Source of the DNA: Chloroflexota bacterium
GTDB taxonomy: Bacteria > Chloroflexota > Anaerolineae > Aggregatilineales > Phototrophicaceae
Direction of reading: 5' to 3'
Assembly (NCBI GenBank): GCA_026713245.1
Contig: JAPOOU010000098.1
Location: forward strand, 1 to 35,859
Length of the DNA stretch: 35,859 nt
Every line of letters starts with the position of its first letter. Position 1 is the stretch's first letter. Shown here one piece after another: positions 26,633 to 34,604 of this stretch. The notes beneath the pieces were generated by a model. It saw only the letters and a list, made by a program, of their open reading frames with translations. It ran no database searches and was not told the DNA's origin. The position numbers and the translations under genes were made by a program.

Positions 26633-27558
26633 CAGTCCTCCTTCCGGAAGACGCCGTACCACTGCAACTGAAGCAGCGACAAAACGAATACCGTAACGAA
26701 GAGTACCGTGCCGACTGCGGAAGCAAAACCCAGCCGCAAACGCGTGAATCCGCGAACATAAAGATACTGCACTACGCTCATGCTCGCGTTGGCGGGGCCA
26801 CCCGAGCCATTGGTCAAAATCTGGATTTCGTCGAAAATCTGTATCGAACTTAACAACACGATAATACTGACGAACAAGATGATTGGCCGCAGCATCGGGA
26901 TTGTGATACGAAAGAATTTCTGCAGCATACTCGCGCCGTCTATCGACGCCGCCTCGTACAACTCTTCCGGAATACTTTGCAGCCCCGCCAGAAAATAAAT
27001 TGACAGCAATCCGGTCGAGCGCCAGGTGATAAGAATGATAATCGCCACCTTGATCCACGATCGATCGCCCAGCCAGTGTATAGGCTCCAAACCCAGATAA
27101 ATGAGCGGCACATTCAAAAAGCCACTGTCGCGATCGTAGAGAATCTGAAAGACCAGCGTAATCGCCACCGTCGATGTCACCACCGGCGTGAAGTACATCG
27201 CCCGCCAAACATTGCTGAAGCGCAAGGATTTGGCGTTAAGCAGGACAGCCAATACCAAAGCCAACGGTATGACAATGACGAGGCTGGCAATCGCATAGAC
27301 CGCTGTATTTGTCGCCGCCTGAGCGAACACTTTGTCACTGACCAGGCGTCCGTAATTGCGAGCGAGAACAAAGCGGGGATCGTTGATGCCATCCCAGCGA
27401 AACAGGCTCAATACCAGCGCAATCAGGCTGGGCGCCAGGAAGAAGAGACCGAAAAGAAGGTAAAAGGGAGAGATGAAGGCATAGGGAGCGAGCCGGTGCT
27501 GGTGGAATCCACCGCGCGCCCGCGCCTCACGCCCGCGCGTAACGGCCGCTTGAAACAT
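26632..27558 (-). CDS. Sugar ABC transporter permease, MalF type
   Basis: The 308-residue protein is the partner permease of the same CUT1 importer. It has about six transmembrane helices, and the first (YAFISPFYLLFGLFFLAPS) is typical for UgpA/MalF-like permeases. Its EAA loop reads EELYEAASIDGASMLQKFFR, then ITIPMLRP. The N-terminus is basic (Arg-rich), as expected for the cytosolic side. It lies between the substrate-binding protein gene (68 bases upstream, with a stem-loop in the gap) and the MalG-type gene, with which it overlaps by one base. The transported sugar cannot be read from the sequence. Confidence 0.93.
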   Translation of the reverse strand: MFQAAVTRGREARARGGFHQHRLAPYAFISPFYLLFGLFFLAPSLIALVLSLFRWDGINDPRFVLARNYGRLVSDKVFAQAATNTAVYAIASLVIVIPLALVLAVLLNAKSLRFSNVWRAMYFTPVVTSTVAITLVFQILYDRDSGFLNVPLIYLGLEPIHWLGDRSWIKVAIIILITWRSTGLLSIYFLAGLQSIPEELYEAASIDGASMLQKFFRITIPMLRPIILFVSIIVLLSSIQIFDEIQILTNGSGGPANASMSVVQYLYVRGFTRLRLGFASAVGTVLFVTVFVLSLLQLQWYGVFRKED

Positions 27559-27584
27559 GCGCTACTCCAAAATGGGGGATGATA

Positions 27585-27614
27585 GCGCCGGCAAGACAAG
27601 GGCCCTGCCGGCGC
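27585..27614 (-). promoter_or_regulatory. Stem-loop between binding-protein and permease genes
   Basis: A perfect 9-bp stem (GCGCCGGCA / TGCCGGCGC) with a 12-base loop sits just after the stop of the binding-protein gene. Such hairpins between malE-like and malF-like genes are known to protect the upstream message or cut downstream transcription, giving much more binding protein than permease. Here that role is inferred from position. Confidence 0.65.
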
Positions 27615-27626
27615 CGGATTGTCAAC

Positions 27627-28928
27627 TTATTCAGCGAAGGCGATCTCATCTTCCATATAGACGATCACGCTGTCGATCGTTTCTTCGGCTGTGACGGCCC
27701 CTTCAAAGAACAGGGCCATCTCAGCCGCCATCTGCGTCTCAAAGGTCCTGCGGAACAAGCTCTGATACCAGATCGGCACATCGTCCACGATCTCGGCGAA
27801 GACCTCGCCCGTTTTTTGACCGGCATAGAATGGATCGGACAATCCTACAATTCGCTCATCGTGGAAGGCGGCTGGCATCGTCGGATAGTAGGCGATCTCC
27901 TCGTAACGCTTGATCTGATTCTCCAGCGTGACGTAGGTGTATTGCAACAGCTCCCAGGCATATTGCGCGTTCTCGCTCTCCTTGGCGACGGCGAACCCTG
28001 TACCGCCCCAAACGGTCGTCTTGTGGCTCGTGCCTTCGTCCCAGGTCGGCATGCGCGTGATACGCCATTGTCCGGCCATATCCTCGGCTTGGGGCTTCAA
28101 GATGTAGTCGGAATACCAGTCTGGCATGATCCCGCCGGCCAGGCGGCCCTCACGGTACGCATTTATGACCGCGGGACCCCAAACTTCGGCGCTGGGTATG
28201 TAGCGCATCGCGCCGCTGTCCAAGCCCTCGCGCATCAAATTCAGCACTTCAATCGCGATCTGTCGATTCTCCTCCTGCGGCAATACAAATTCGCCGTGTT
28301 CATCGAAAATCGCGCCGCCGCGCTGCAGCAAATACATCATGAACATGCCACCGTGGTCAGTAATGTAAGACATGGCAATGCCTTCTTCCGCCAAGGCCGA
28401 GCCGGTCTCAATGTATTCGTCCCAGGTTGTCGGCACCGACAAACCGCGCTCTTCAAAGATCGAAGGCTGGTAATAATAGACAACGCCGCATAGCGAACTG
28501 TCCACGCCATAAACCCGTCCCTGGTAGGTGTAAGGCGTGTGCCGGCCTTCTACAATCAAGTCATAGTCGTCCGCCAGCAAATCGGTCAAATCAAGGAACT
28601 TGCTCTCGATGATGCCGCCCTGCATAAAGCGCGGGAACGAGCCCTGCTCGATGCCCAACAGATCGGGAATCTGTTCACCGGCCGCCAAATTGCCCAGCAC
28701 CCGGTCGAATACCCCGGGCACGACCTCGAATTCGAATGTGAAGTCGATATCCGGGTAGCGTTCTTGCCACTCCTCGGCGCGCGCATTGAAGAACTGGACA
28801 TATAAGCCGTCGTGCGTCCACATCGTCAGCGTCACTTCACTGGCGTCTTGAGCCGCCGCCGGCAGCGCCCCGGCCCAAATCATCGCCCATACCATCAGCA
28901 AAGCAACAATCACAAGAATTCTTCTCAT
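27627..28928 (-). CDS. Extracellular sugar-binding protein of the ABC transporter
   Basis: This 433-residue protein is a type 1 (MalE/UgpB-like) solute-binding protein. It has a cleavable signal peptide (residues 1-26, ending ALPAAA before QDAS). The mature part starts VTLTMWTHDG, the usual first strand of the fold. Other typical parts are IPDLLGIEQGS, GVDSSLCGVVYYYQPSIFEERG, WGGTGFAVAKESENAQYAWELL and FFEGAVTAEETID. No lipobox is present, so anchoring is not by lipid unless by other means. The ATG at 28928 has a fine AAAGGAG site; the frame continues upstream only as leader. It is the first gene of a three-gene operon with two permeases. The ligand is unknown; family members bind oligosaccharides or glycerol phosphate. 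Confidence 0.93.
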   Translation of the reverse strand: MRRILVIVALLMVWAMIWAGALPAAAQDASEVTLTMWTHDGLYVQFFNARAEEWQERYPDIDFTFEFEVVPGVFDRVLGNLAAGEQIPDLLGIEQGSFPRFMQGGIIESKFLDLTDLLADDYDLIVEGRHTPYTYQGRVYGVDSSLCGVVYYYQPSIFEERGLSVPTTWDEYIETGSALAEEGIAMSYITDHGGMFMMYLLQRGGAIFDEHGEFVLPQEENRQIAIEVLNLMREGLDSGAMRYIPSAEVWGPAVINAYREGRLAGGIMPDWYSDYILKPQAEDMAGQWRITRMPTWDEGTSHKTTVWGGTGFAVAKESENAQYAWELLQYTYVTLENQIKRYEEIAYYPTMPAAFHDERIVGLSDPFYAGQKTGEVFAEIVDDVPIWYQSLFRRTFETQMAAEMALFFEGAVTAEETIDSVIVYMEDEIAFAE

Positions 28929-28942
28929 TTCAGCCTCTCCTT

Positions 28943-28957
28943 TAGTACATGCTACTA
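28943..28957. promoter_or_regulatory. Short palindrome before the sugar-binding protein gene
   Basis: TAGTA-CATGC-TACTA lies between the predicted promoter and the ribosome site of the operon. It is a possible operator for a sugar-responsive regulator. The arms are only 5 bp, so chance is a real alternative. Confidence 0.3.
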
Positions 28958-28983
28958 CATGGCCAATCAAACACAGCAAACCG

Positions 28984-29012
28984 AATGTAACATCTTCGAA
29001 TCAAGTATGCAA
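28984..29012 (-). promoter_or_regulatory. Promoter of the sugar ABC operon (TTGCAT-N17-TACATT)
   Basis: On the minus strand TTGCAT (29012-29007) and TACATT (28989-28984) are 17 bases apart, each with four or five matches to consensus. The leader would be about 50 bases and would include the palindrome at 28943-28957. Confidence 0.5.
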
Positions 29013-29058
29013 ACAGACCACGACACGCGATCGGCAGGTCTTGGTCTCAGCCAAAATG

Positions 29059-29067
29059 TGCTATAAT
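29059..29067 (+). promoter_or_regulatory. Extended -10 promoter of moeA
   Basis: TGC directly before a perfect TATAAT (29062-29067) makes an extended -10 element. Only a poor -35 (TTGGTC at 29041, 15 bases away) is present, which extended -10 promoters tolerate. The leader to the ATG at 29101 is about 27 bases. Confidence 0.6.
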
Positions 29068-29100
29068 GCGCGCTCTAAACCAAGGTCCTGGAGCAACGAA

Positions 29101-30351
29101 ATGACACCCCTGCTCAACGTCGACAGCGCCCTCGCCAACATCCTCGCCAATATGAAAACCTTGCCGGCGGAGACCGTCTCCCTGTCCGAATCGCACAATC
29201 GCGTCATCGCCGAAGATATCGTCTCACCCATCGACTTGCCGCCATTCGACAACTCGGCCATGGACGGCTACGCGATCTGCAGCGAAGACAGCGTCGACGC
29301 CGACCACGCCAATCCCGTCGCCTTGTCCGTCGCGATGGATATACTCGCCGGCAGCGCGCCGAACCGTCGACTTGAGCCGGGACAGGCCGCCCGCATCATG
29401 ACCGGCGCGCCCGTCCCGGCAGGCGCGACGGCGGTCATTCCGGTTGAAGACACCGACGATGATTGGCAAAAGGGTGACAGCAGCCCCCTTCCGGCCGAAG
29501 TGCGCCTCTACCGCCAACTAGCCCCCGGCGAGAATATCCGGCGCGCGGGCGAGAACATCGCCGCGGGCGCCACAGTCATGACGGCTGGCGCCGTCATCGG
29601 TCCCGCAGAAATTGGCATGTTGGCGGGTATCGGCTGTCCACGCGTCGATGTCATTCGCCGGCCCAAGGTCGCCATTCTCAGCAGCGGCGATGAACTGGTC
29701 GACATCTATGACGACCTGGCGCCAGGCAAGATCCGCGATACCAACGGCTACACGCTCGCCGCTCTCATTCGGCAGTCGGGCGGCATACCCATCCGCCTGC
29801 CCATCGCCAAGGATACGATGGAATCCATCCGCGCCCTCTATCGCCGCGCGCTGGAGACCAAGCCCGATATGTTGATCAGCACCGCTGGCGTTTCTGTCGG
29901 CGCTGCCGATCTGGTCAAGGCCGTCATGAACGAGCTCGGCGACATCGATTTCTGGCGCATTAATATGCGACCCGGAAAACCGCTGGCCTACGGTACCATA
30001 CAAGGGCTGCCCTTTTTTGGCTTGCCCGGCAATCCCGTCTCCACCATGGTGACCTTTGAAGTCCTGGTCAAGCCCGCGCTTGCCAAGATCGCCGGGCGTC
30101 CCTACAAGCAACAAACCGTGAAGGCAATTACCGCCGGACCCTTGAAGTCGGACGGGCGGCGCAGCTACAACCGCGTAATCTTGTCACAAGAAAACGGACG
30201 TATCATGGCGCAAACGACCGGCATTCAAAGTTCGGGCGCGTTGATGTCCATGGTCAAGGCCGACGGCCTGGCGATCATACCCGAAGGCGTGACATTGGCG
30301 CCCGCCGGCAGCGAGCTAGATGTGATACTCTTGCGAAGCCCGGATTGCTAG
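29101..30351 (+). CDS. moeA: Molybdopterin molybdenumtransferase MoeA
   Basis: MoeA inserts molybdate into adenylated molybdopterin, the last common step of molybdenum cofactor synthesis. The 416 residues show PPFDNSAMDGYA, RIMTGAPVPAGATAVI, GENIRRAGE, LSSGDELVD, DTNGYTLAALI, STAGVSVGAADLVK, RPGKPLAYG and FGLPGNPVSTMVTFE, followed by the C-terminal barrel domain. All four family domains are present. The ATG at 29101 with GGAG upstream is chosen; an upstream in-frame GTG-like start would lie inside the promoter. It is in the same window as moaC and moaDE but far from them. The next gene, a VKOR-type enzyme, starts 36 bases after the stop and probably shares the transcript. Confidence 0.95.
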   Translation: MTPLLNVDSALANILANMKTLPAETVSLSESHNRVIAEDIVSPIDLPPFDNSAMDGYAICSEDSVDADHANPVALSVAMDILAGSAPNRRLEPGQAARIMTGAPVPAGATAVIPVEDTDDDWQKGDSSPLPAEVRLYRQLAPGENIRRAGENIAAGATVMTAGAVIGPAEIGMLAGIGCPRVDVIRRPKVAILSSGDELVDIYDDLAPGKIRDTNGYTLAALIRQSGGIPIRLPIAKDTMESIRALYRRALETKPDMLISTAGVSVGAADLVKAVMNELGDIDFWRINMRPGKPLAYGTIQGLPFFGLPGNPVSTMVTFEVLVKPALAKIAGRPYKQQTVKAITAGPLKSDGRRSYNRVILSQENGRIMAQTTGIQSSGALMSMVKADGLAIIPEGVTLAPAGSELDVILLRSPDC

Positions 30352-30387
30352 CGCTGAATCCATTTTAGAATGTAAGCTGGAAGGCAT

Positions 30388-30846
30388 ATGACACTAATCA
30401 GCGCAAGGCGGCTTCAAGGTCTCTCAGTCATTTTTGGATTGTTCGTGAGCGGCTATCTAAGTTATTTGAAGATCGCCGACGCGCCGTCAGTCTGCGTCAA
30501 GGGCGGCGCCTTCAACTGCGATCTGGTTCTGAATTCCAAGTATTCGGAATTGGGGGGTATCCCGATCGCCTGGCTCGGCTTCGCCATTTATCTGATCCTA
30601 GCCTGTATCTTGTTGATCGAAGATCGACGCCAGGTCCTCAGACTCTACGGAGGGCTCGCGGCCTTCGGCGTCGCCCTATTCGCCTGGCTCTTCTCAATGT
30701 GGCTGGTTTACGTGCAATTCGCGCTGCTGGCCGCTCTCTGCCCATGGTGCCTGTCTCACGAAATCAATTTCACGATTCTCTTCGGGCTCATCTGCCTGCG
30801 GCTATACCGCGAATATTCCGTGGGAGAATCCAATACCCCAAAATAA
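30388..30846 (+). CDS. VKOR-family disulfide-forming membrane enzyme
   Basis: The 152-residue membrane protein is a bacterial vitamin K epoxide reductase homologue. These enzymes reoxidise a periplasmic thioredoxin-like partner and pass electrons to quinone, doing the job of DsbB. Four or five hydrophobic helices are visible. The loop cysteines are Cys36 and Cys44 (SVCVKGGAFNCDLVLNS), then the conserved GGIPIAWLG, and the redox CPWC at 118-121. Unlike many bacterial forms it has no fused thioredoxin domain, so the partner must be encoded elsewhere. A GGAAGG site precedes the ATG. Several secreted proteins in this window have paired cysteines and may be clients. Confidence 0.93.
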   Translation: MTLISARRLQGLSVIFGLFVSGYLSYLKIADAPSVCVKGGAFNCDLVLNSKYSELGGIPIAWLGFAIYLILACILLIEDRRQVLRLYGGLAAFGVALFAWLFSMWLVYVQFALLAALCPWCLSHEINFTILFGLICLRLYREYSVGESNTPK

Positions 30847-30848
30847 AA

Positions 30849-30874
30849 ACGGAAGATCCAGCGCGATCTTCCGT
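30849..30874. terminator. Bidirectional intrinsic terminator
   Basis: A 10-bp stem (ACGGAAGATC / GATCTTCCGT) with a 6-base loop lies between the convergent VKOR and S1 genes. On the minus strand it is followed by TTTTATTTT, a strong T-tract, so it surely suits the S1 gene. On the plus strand the tail is weaker. Confidence 0.85.
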
Positions 30875-30902
30875 CGGTTATCCAAACGAGCCTTGGCTTG
30901 GC

Positions 30903-31586
30903 TCAAGATCCCCGTAATGTCCGCGCCAGGATCTCTTCCTGCCGGTTGCGATGATGCTTTCGCGCGCCGCGCTTTTTGTCGTTGCGATCCATGTTGTCTT
31001 CTGTGCTTCCCATCGCCCGCCGGAATGCTTGCGCCATGGAAGTCGGCACTTCGAGCTCGTCTTCAGCGTCCTCTTCAACAGACGCCAGCGCTACATCGTC
31101 CTTCTTCATAGACAAGTCAATCTGGCGCGGACGCCCGCTTTTCTTGATAACGCGCACTTCCACCTCTTGCCCGATAGAAGCGACATCGCTTGGCGATTTC
31201 ACGTAGCCGTCCGCCATTTCGGACACATGAACCATGCCCGGTCGCTCCGCGCCGAAGTCTACGAACACGCCGAAGTTCTCGACACGGATCACTTCGCCCG
31301 TATAGGTATTGCCTTGCCTTATTGATTGCCACGGGACTAGAGGCGGCTTCTCCATGGTGAGCGCGACATAGCCGTCTTGCCGTGTCTTGTACACGAAGGC
31401 CGTAATATCAGAATCCGCCTGAACCACTTCCTCGAAGCGGCGTTCCTCGCCATCTGCGAGCTGTGAGATATGCAACAAGGCATCCTGTCCAGTGCCAATA
31501 TCCACCAGCGCCCCGTATATTCCCACATGTTTAACCCGGCCCGTAACCTCGCTACCGACATCGAGCGTCTGCGCTACTTCTGCCAT
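30903..31586 (-). CDS. Protein with two S1 RNA-binding domains
   Basis: This 227-residue cytosolic protein has two S1 domains. The first (about 8-75) has VGSEVTGRVKHVGIYGALVD and DALLHISQLA. The second (about 90-160) has GNTYTGEVIRVENFGVFVDF and GMVHVSEMADGYVKSP. S1 domains bind single-stranded RNA. The remaining ~65 residues are acidic first, then strongly basic (RNDKKRGARKHHRNR), perhaps another RNA or ribosome contact. The layout resembles ribosomal protein S1 fragments and S1-domain regulators, but I cannot place it in a named family. A GGAG site precedes the ATG. It lies 42 bases after the lipoprotein gene on the same strand, so co-transcription is possible. It ends before a strong terminator. 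Confidence 0.88.
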   Translation of the reverse strand: MAEVAQTLDVGSEVTGRVKHVGIYGALVDIGTGQDALLHISQLADGEERRFEEVVQADSDITAFVYKTRQDGYVALTMEKPPLVPWQSIRQGNTYTGEVIRVENFGVFVDFGAERPGMVHVSEMADGYVKSPSDVASIGQEVEVRVIKKSGRPRQIDLSMKKDDVALASVEEDAEDELEVPTSMAQAFRRAMGSTEDNMDRNDKKRGARKHHRNRQEEILARTLRGS

Positions 31587-31628
31587 ATTGACCTTGCTCC
31601 TCCAAACCCTGCACTCACGAACCGCGCG

Positions 31629-32318
31629 TTATGCCGATCCACAAATCTCTTCGTTATCAAAATCTTCGCCGACGAAATCAAAGTTGTCGTCTATGTAATC
31701 GTTGAATCCCCCAAAACCTCCCCAGTCATACAGTTGCGAACAAGCCAACAGCAAGTTCATCTCGTCTTGCGACATATACATGGCCCCAAGTATTTCACTG
31801 CCGGTTGATAGTCTGCCATTTTCGGCGCCGGCGACAAAGGCATAAATCACCATCGGAACTTCGGGATAGACCAGCGCCATATAAGCCTGATCGGCAGCAG
31901 GCGCTTCACCGCCGACATAGGTCGGTTCGCCGTACCGATCCATCACCGGTCCGAAGCTCATGTCGGGCGCAAATTGCAGCAACAACGAGGTTACGGTTTC
32001 ACCGTCTCGGCTGAAGACCTGGCAGCAGACTTGCCCTTCCTCCGGCGCAAAGCCGAAGATCCGCGCGTCGCTGCCTTCTTTCCGCTCCGCTTCCTGCACG
32101 TCCGTATAGCGCGTATCTTCATCGATCTTGAGCTTGGCGTCGCGATACAAAGTCTCGCCGGGTACGAATTCGTTCCAGCAGGGCGCCTCGCAGGGCTCTC
32201 CGCTCAGAAGACTGAAGTCCTTGAGCTTGGTTTCGTCGAGCAGTCTAACTTCTGGAGCGCATCCCCCAACTGCAACGGCTGCGAGCATAAACAACAGAGC
32301 GCATAGGAGATGTTTCAT
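31629..32318 (-). CDS. Cysteine-rich lipoprotein of unknown function
   Basis: I recognise no named family in this 229-residue protein. The N-terminus is a lipoprotein signal ending VGGC (lipid Cys20). The mature part carries six more cysteines: Cys43 and Cys47 in PCEAPCW, Cys98-Cys99 in QVCCQVF, Cys193 and Cys226. A Cys-x3-Cys-Trp segment followed by a PGET turn is a pattern I associate with small surface lipoproteins of Chloroflexota, but that is memory, not a search. The C-terminus is acidic and rich in Asp, Gly and Phe. The even number of free cysteines suggests disulfides. A promoter with an extended -10 lies about 45 bases upstream. Only a weak ribosome site is visible. Confidence 0.8.
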   Translation of the reverse strand: MKHLLCALLFMLAAVAVGGCAPEVRLLDETKLKDFSLLSGEPCEAPCWNEFVPGETLYRDAKLKIDEDTRYTDVQEAERKEGSDARIFGFAPEEGQVCCQVFSRDGETVTSLLLQFAPDMSFGPVMDRYGEPTYVGGEAPAADQAYMALVYPEVPMVIYAFVAGAENGRLSTGSEILGAMYMSQDEMNLLLACSQLYDWGGFGGFNDYIDDNFDFVGEDFDNEEICGSA

Positions 32319-32360
32319 TCGAATCCGCTTTCGACCGGTCTTGAGCGACAATAGACGCGG

Positions 32361-32389
32361 ATCATAACAGAGGCCTGCGGCTTTGTACA
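32361..32389 (-). promoter_or_regulatory. Promoter of the lipoprotein gene (TGTACA-N17-TATGAT)
   Basis: On the minus strand TGTACA and TATGAT are 17 bases apart, and TGT before the -10 makes it an extended -10. The leader would be about 35 bases. Confidence 0.5.
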
Positions 32390-32428
32390 GTATTGGAAAG
32401 CGAAGTTTATGTGACCGTGAGACAGATG

Positions 32429-32453
32429 AAAAAGGCGGCCCCAACGAGCCGCC
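32429..32453 (-). terminator. Intrinsic terminator of the secreted repeat protein gene
   Basis: On the minus strand GGCGGC and GCCGCC form a 6-bp stem with an 8-base loop, followed directly by TTTTT. It lies 10 bases after the stop of the upstream gene. Confidence 0.85.
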
Positions 32454-32462
32454 CGCGGTAGA

Positions 32463-34604
32463 TCAATTCTTTTCCAGCGTCAGCGAATAGTTGCCGATCG
32501 TGCCGCCAAATTGAGCGGCATATCGCGTTGCTACGATCGTGTAGGGACCGTTTTCGGTCAGCGCCAGGCCACTTATGATCGAATCCGTCGCGAAACCGCT
32601 CGTGCCCAACAGCGCCGCATCGCCATCATCATTGGCGGCGATCTCGACGCCGCTCGGGCTTATCAAGAATACGCTGGTATCAAGCACTTGCGTGGCCGCA
32701 CTCATGCGGATCGTAACCGTCTCGCCGGCCGCGCCCTGGAAGTTGAACACGTCAAAGGTATTGGCTGGCGAGATCGTGCCGGTCACCGCTTCGCCCGCCG
32801 CTATCTCTGGCGCGTCAAAAGCCTCTGACCGATAGGGAATCAACGAACTGCCCCCGTCAATGAAGCCGCCTTGGCCGGCGGACGCCCTGCCGTCCGGCAG
32901 CACGGTGAAATTGGTCACGAAGCGTTGATTGACAAGCGGGAACTGGCGTTCCAGCGCGATCGTCTCCCCACCTACCGCAATCGCCAGGGTGAAGTCCACC
33001 GGAGGCGGTATTTCCGAGCAGGCGTTCTGATACCAAACTTCGACTTCGTATGTCCCTGGCCGCATCCGACCCGGCGGCCAGTAGATGTAAGACACCGGAG
33101 CGCCCGATGCCGCCGGAATACAATTGACATTGCCTACTTCTTGCAAGATACCGCCGCTGCTCCCGAACGGAATATCGTCAAAGACCGAGCCGCCGATCGG
33201 ATCGCGCACGAGCAATTGCAGATCAGCATTCGTGCCCCAAACCAGCGTCACTTCGATATCGCCTGGCGGCAAGTCAAGCGTCGTGAGTTCTTCGGGAACA
33301 TCACTGGCGGGACCGCTCAGCGTCAATTGGAATTGGCCTTCCGTCCCGCCCAGATCCTTGCCATATCGCGTCGCGATGACCGTGAAGCTGCCACTGCTCA
33401 ACAGACGCGCGTTGCTAATCAGAGAATCGGTCGTGCCCACCGTATCGTCGTTGACGCCAACGACAGATCCGTTCTCGTCAACGATTTGCAGCAGCGTGTC
33501 TAGGTTCGGACCCACCGCCTGCATGCTGACCGATAGCACCTCCCCGGCCGCGCCTGAAAAGGAAAATGTCTGGAACGGCGTTTCATTGCTAATCGTGCCG
33601 ATCACGGGACTGTCCCGGTTTATCGCCAGAGGTATATTAGTAGCGATGTCGAAGCCGGTCGGCAGTCTCGTTAAGCTGGAATCCGGATATACGCCACCGG
33701 CGCTGACTGTGGCGCCGCCTTCGCCATCGACCTCGAAGCGAGCGACATAGACGCTGTTCTGCCCTTGCTGCGGCGGCGAAAGGACGCCGCTAATTGCGCC
33801 GGCGCGCGCGTTGTCCACGGTCACTTCGGCAGTGAAGGGGATCGAACCAGCGCTGCTGTCACAGGCTTGGCGATAAAAGATCAGCACTTCATAACTGCCC
33901 GTCGGCAAGAACCCGGGTTGCCAGGTGGCAGTTTCCTCCGGGCTGGGGCTGAGTACCTGGCACAATCCATTGGCGTCGAAGCCGAATACTCCGCCATTGT
34001 TCGTGGCTCGCGAATCCCAATATAACGTCTGCCCCGACGGATCGCGTACTTGAAGGTTCATGTCCACCGCGCCCGACCATGTCAGGCGCACCTCGATACC
34101 CGCGGCAATTAATACCTGGCTCGGGGCTGTATCGGCGGCGTCATCCGTCAGCGCCTCCGGCGCTTGCCCATCCTCGGCAACTGCAATATCCAAAGCGATG
34201 TCAAAGTTGCTGTCCGCAGCCGCGCTACCCGGCGCTGTATATACGACGACGAAATAGCGGCCCCCTGTCGCCAGTACAGCGCCGTCGATCGCGGCGCTGC
34301 CGCTGCCGGCCTCGTCAAAGGCGCCCGCGATGACATTGCCATTGGCATCACTCAGCAAAAGCCCCATTGCCTGCCCAGTTGCGCTATCCACTGTTAATGT
34401 CGCAGCCGATCCTACCGCAGCGTCAAAAACATATGAGGTCGCTGTCGTGGTTGGACCCAGGCTATCGCTCAAAGTGGAACCTGGCGCCAATATACGGGCC
34501 GCGTCCTGCCCAGACGCAGGCGCAAGAACCAGCGTCAAGACTGCAATTAGCGCGGCGATCCGCAAACAGCGCCATGTTTCTTGTTTGGTCATCAATTGAG
34601 GCAT
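32463..34604 (-). CDS. Secreted modular beta protein with duplicated YfaP-like and PPC-like modules
   Basis: This 713-residue protein has a signal peptide (1-32, cut before QDAAR) and no membrane anchor. The mature part is built of beta modules. Residues 35-143 are a PPC-like (pre-peptidase C-terminal) domain. Then a unit of about 260 residues occurs twice (171-430 and 451-711). Each copy has a DUF2135/YfaP-like module (VRLTWSGAVDMNLQVRDP and VTLVWGTNADLQLLVRDP), a linker with a GG and SSL pattern, and a PPC-like domain (ATRYGKDLGGTEGQFQLTL and ATRYAAQFGGTIGNYSLTL). Each first module has two cysteines at matching places (Cys215/248 and Cys495/529). No protease or catalytic domain is present. 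It may be an adhesion or surface-scaffold protein; that is a guess. The ATG has AGGAGGG upstream. Confidence 0.85.
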   Translation of the reverse strand: MPQLMTKQETWRCLRIAALIAVLTLVLAPASGQDAARILAPGSTLSDSLGPTTTATSYVFDAAVGSAATLTVDSATGQAMGLLLSDANGNVIAGAFDEAGSGSAAIDGAVLATGGRYFVVVYTAPGSAAADSNFDIALDIAVAEDGQAPEALTDDAADTAPSQVLIAAGIEVRLTWSGAVDMNLQVRDPSGQTLYWDSRATNNGGVFGFDANGLCQVLSPSPEETATWQPGFLPTGSYEVLIFYRQACDSSAGSIPFTAEVTVDNARAGAISGVLSPPQQGQNSVYVARFEVDGEGGATVSAGGVYPDSSLTRLPTGFDIATNIPLAINRDSPVIGTISNETPFQTFSFSGAAGEVLSVSMQAVGPNLDTLLQIVDENGSVVGVNDDTVGTTDSLISNARLLSSGSFTVIATRYGKDLGGTEGQFQLTLSGPASDVPEELTTLDLPPGDIEVTLVWGTNADLQLLVRDPIGGSVFDDIPFGSSGGILQEVGNVNCIPAASGAPVSYIYWPPGRMRPGTYEVEVWYQNACSEIPPPVDFTLAIAVGGETIALERQFPLVNQRFVTNFTVLPDGRASAGQGGFIDGGSSLIPYRSEAFDAPEIAAGEAVTGTISPANTFDVFNFQGAAGETVTIRMSAATQVLDTSVFLISPSGVEIAANDDGDAALLGTSGFATDSIISGLALTENGPYTIVATRYAAQFGGTIGNYSLTLEKN

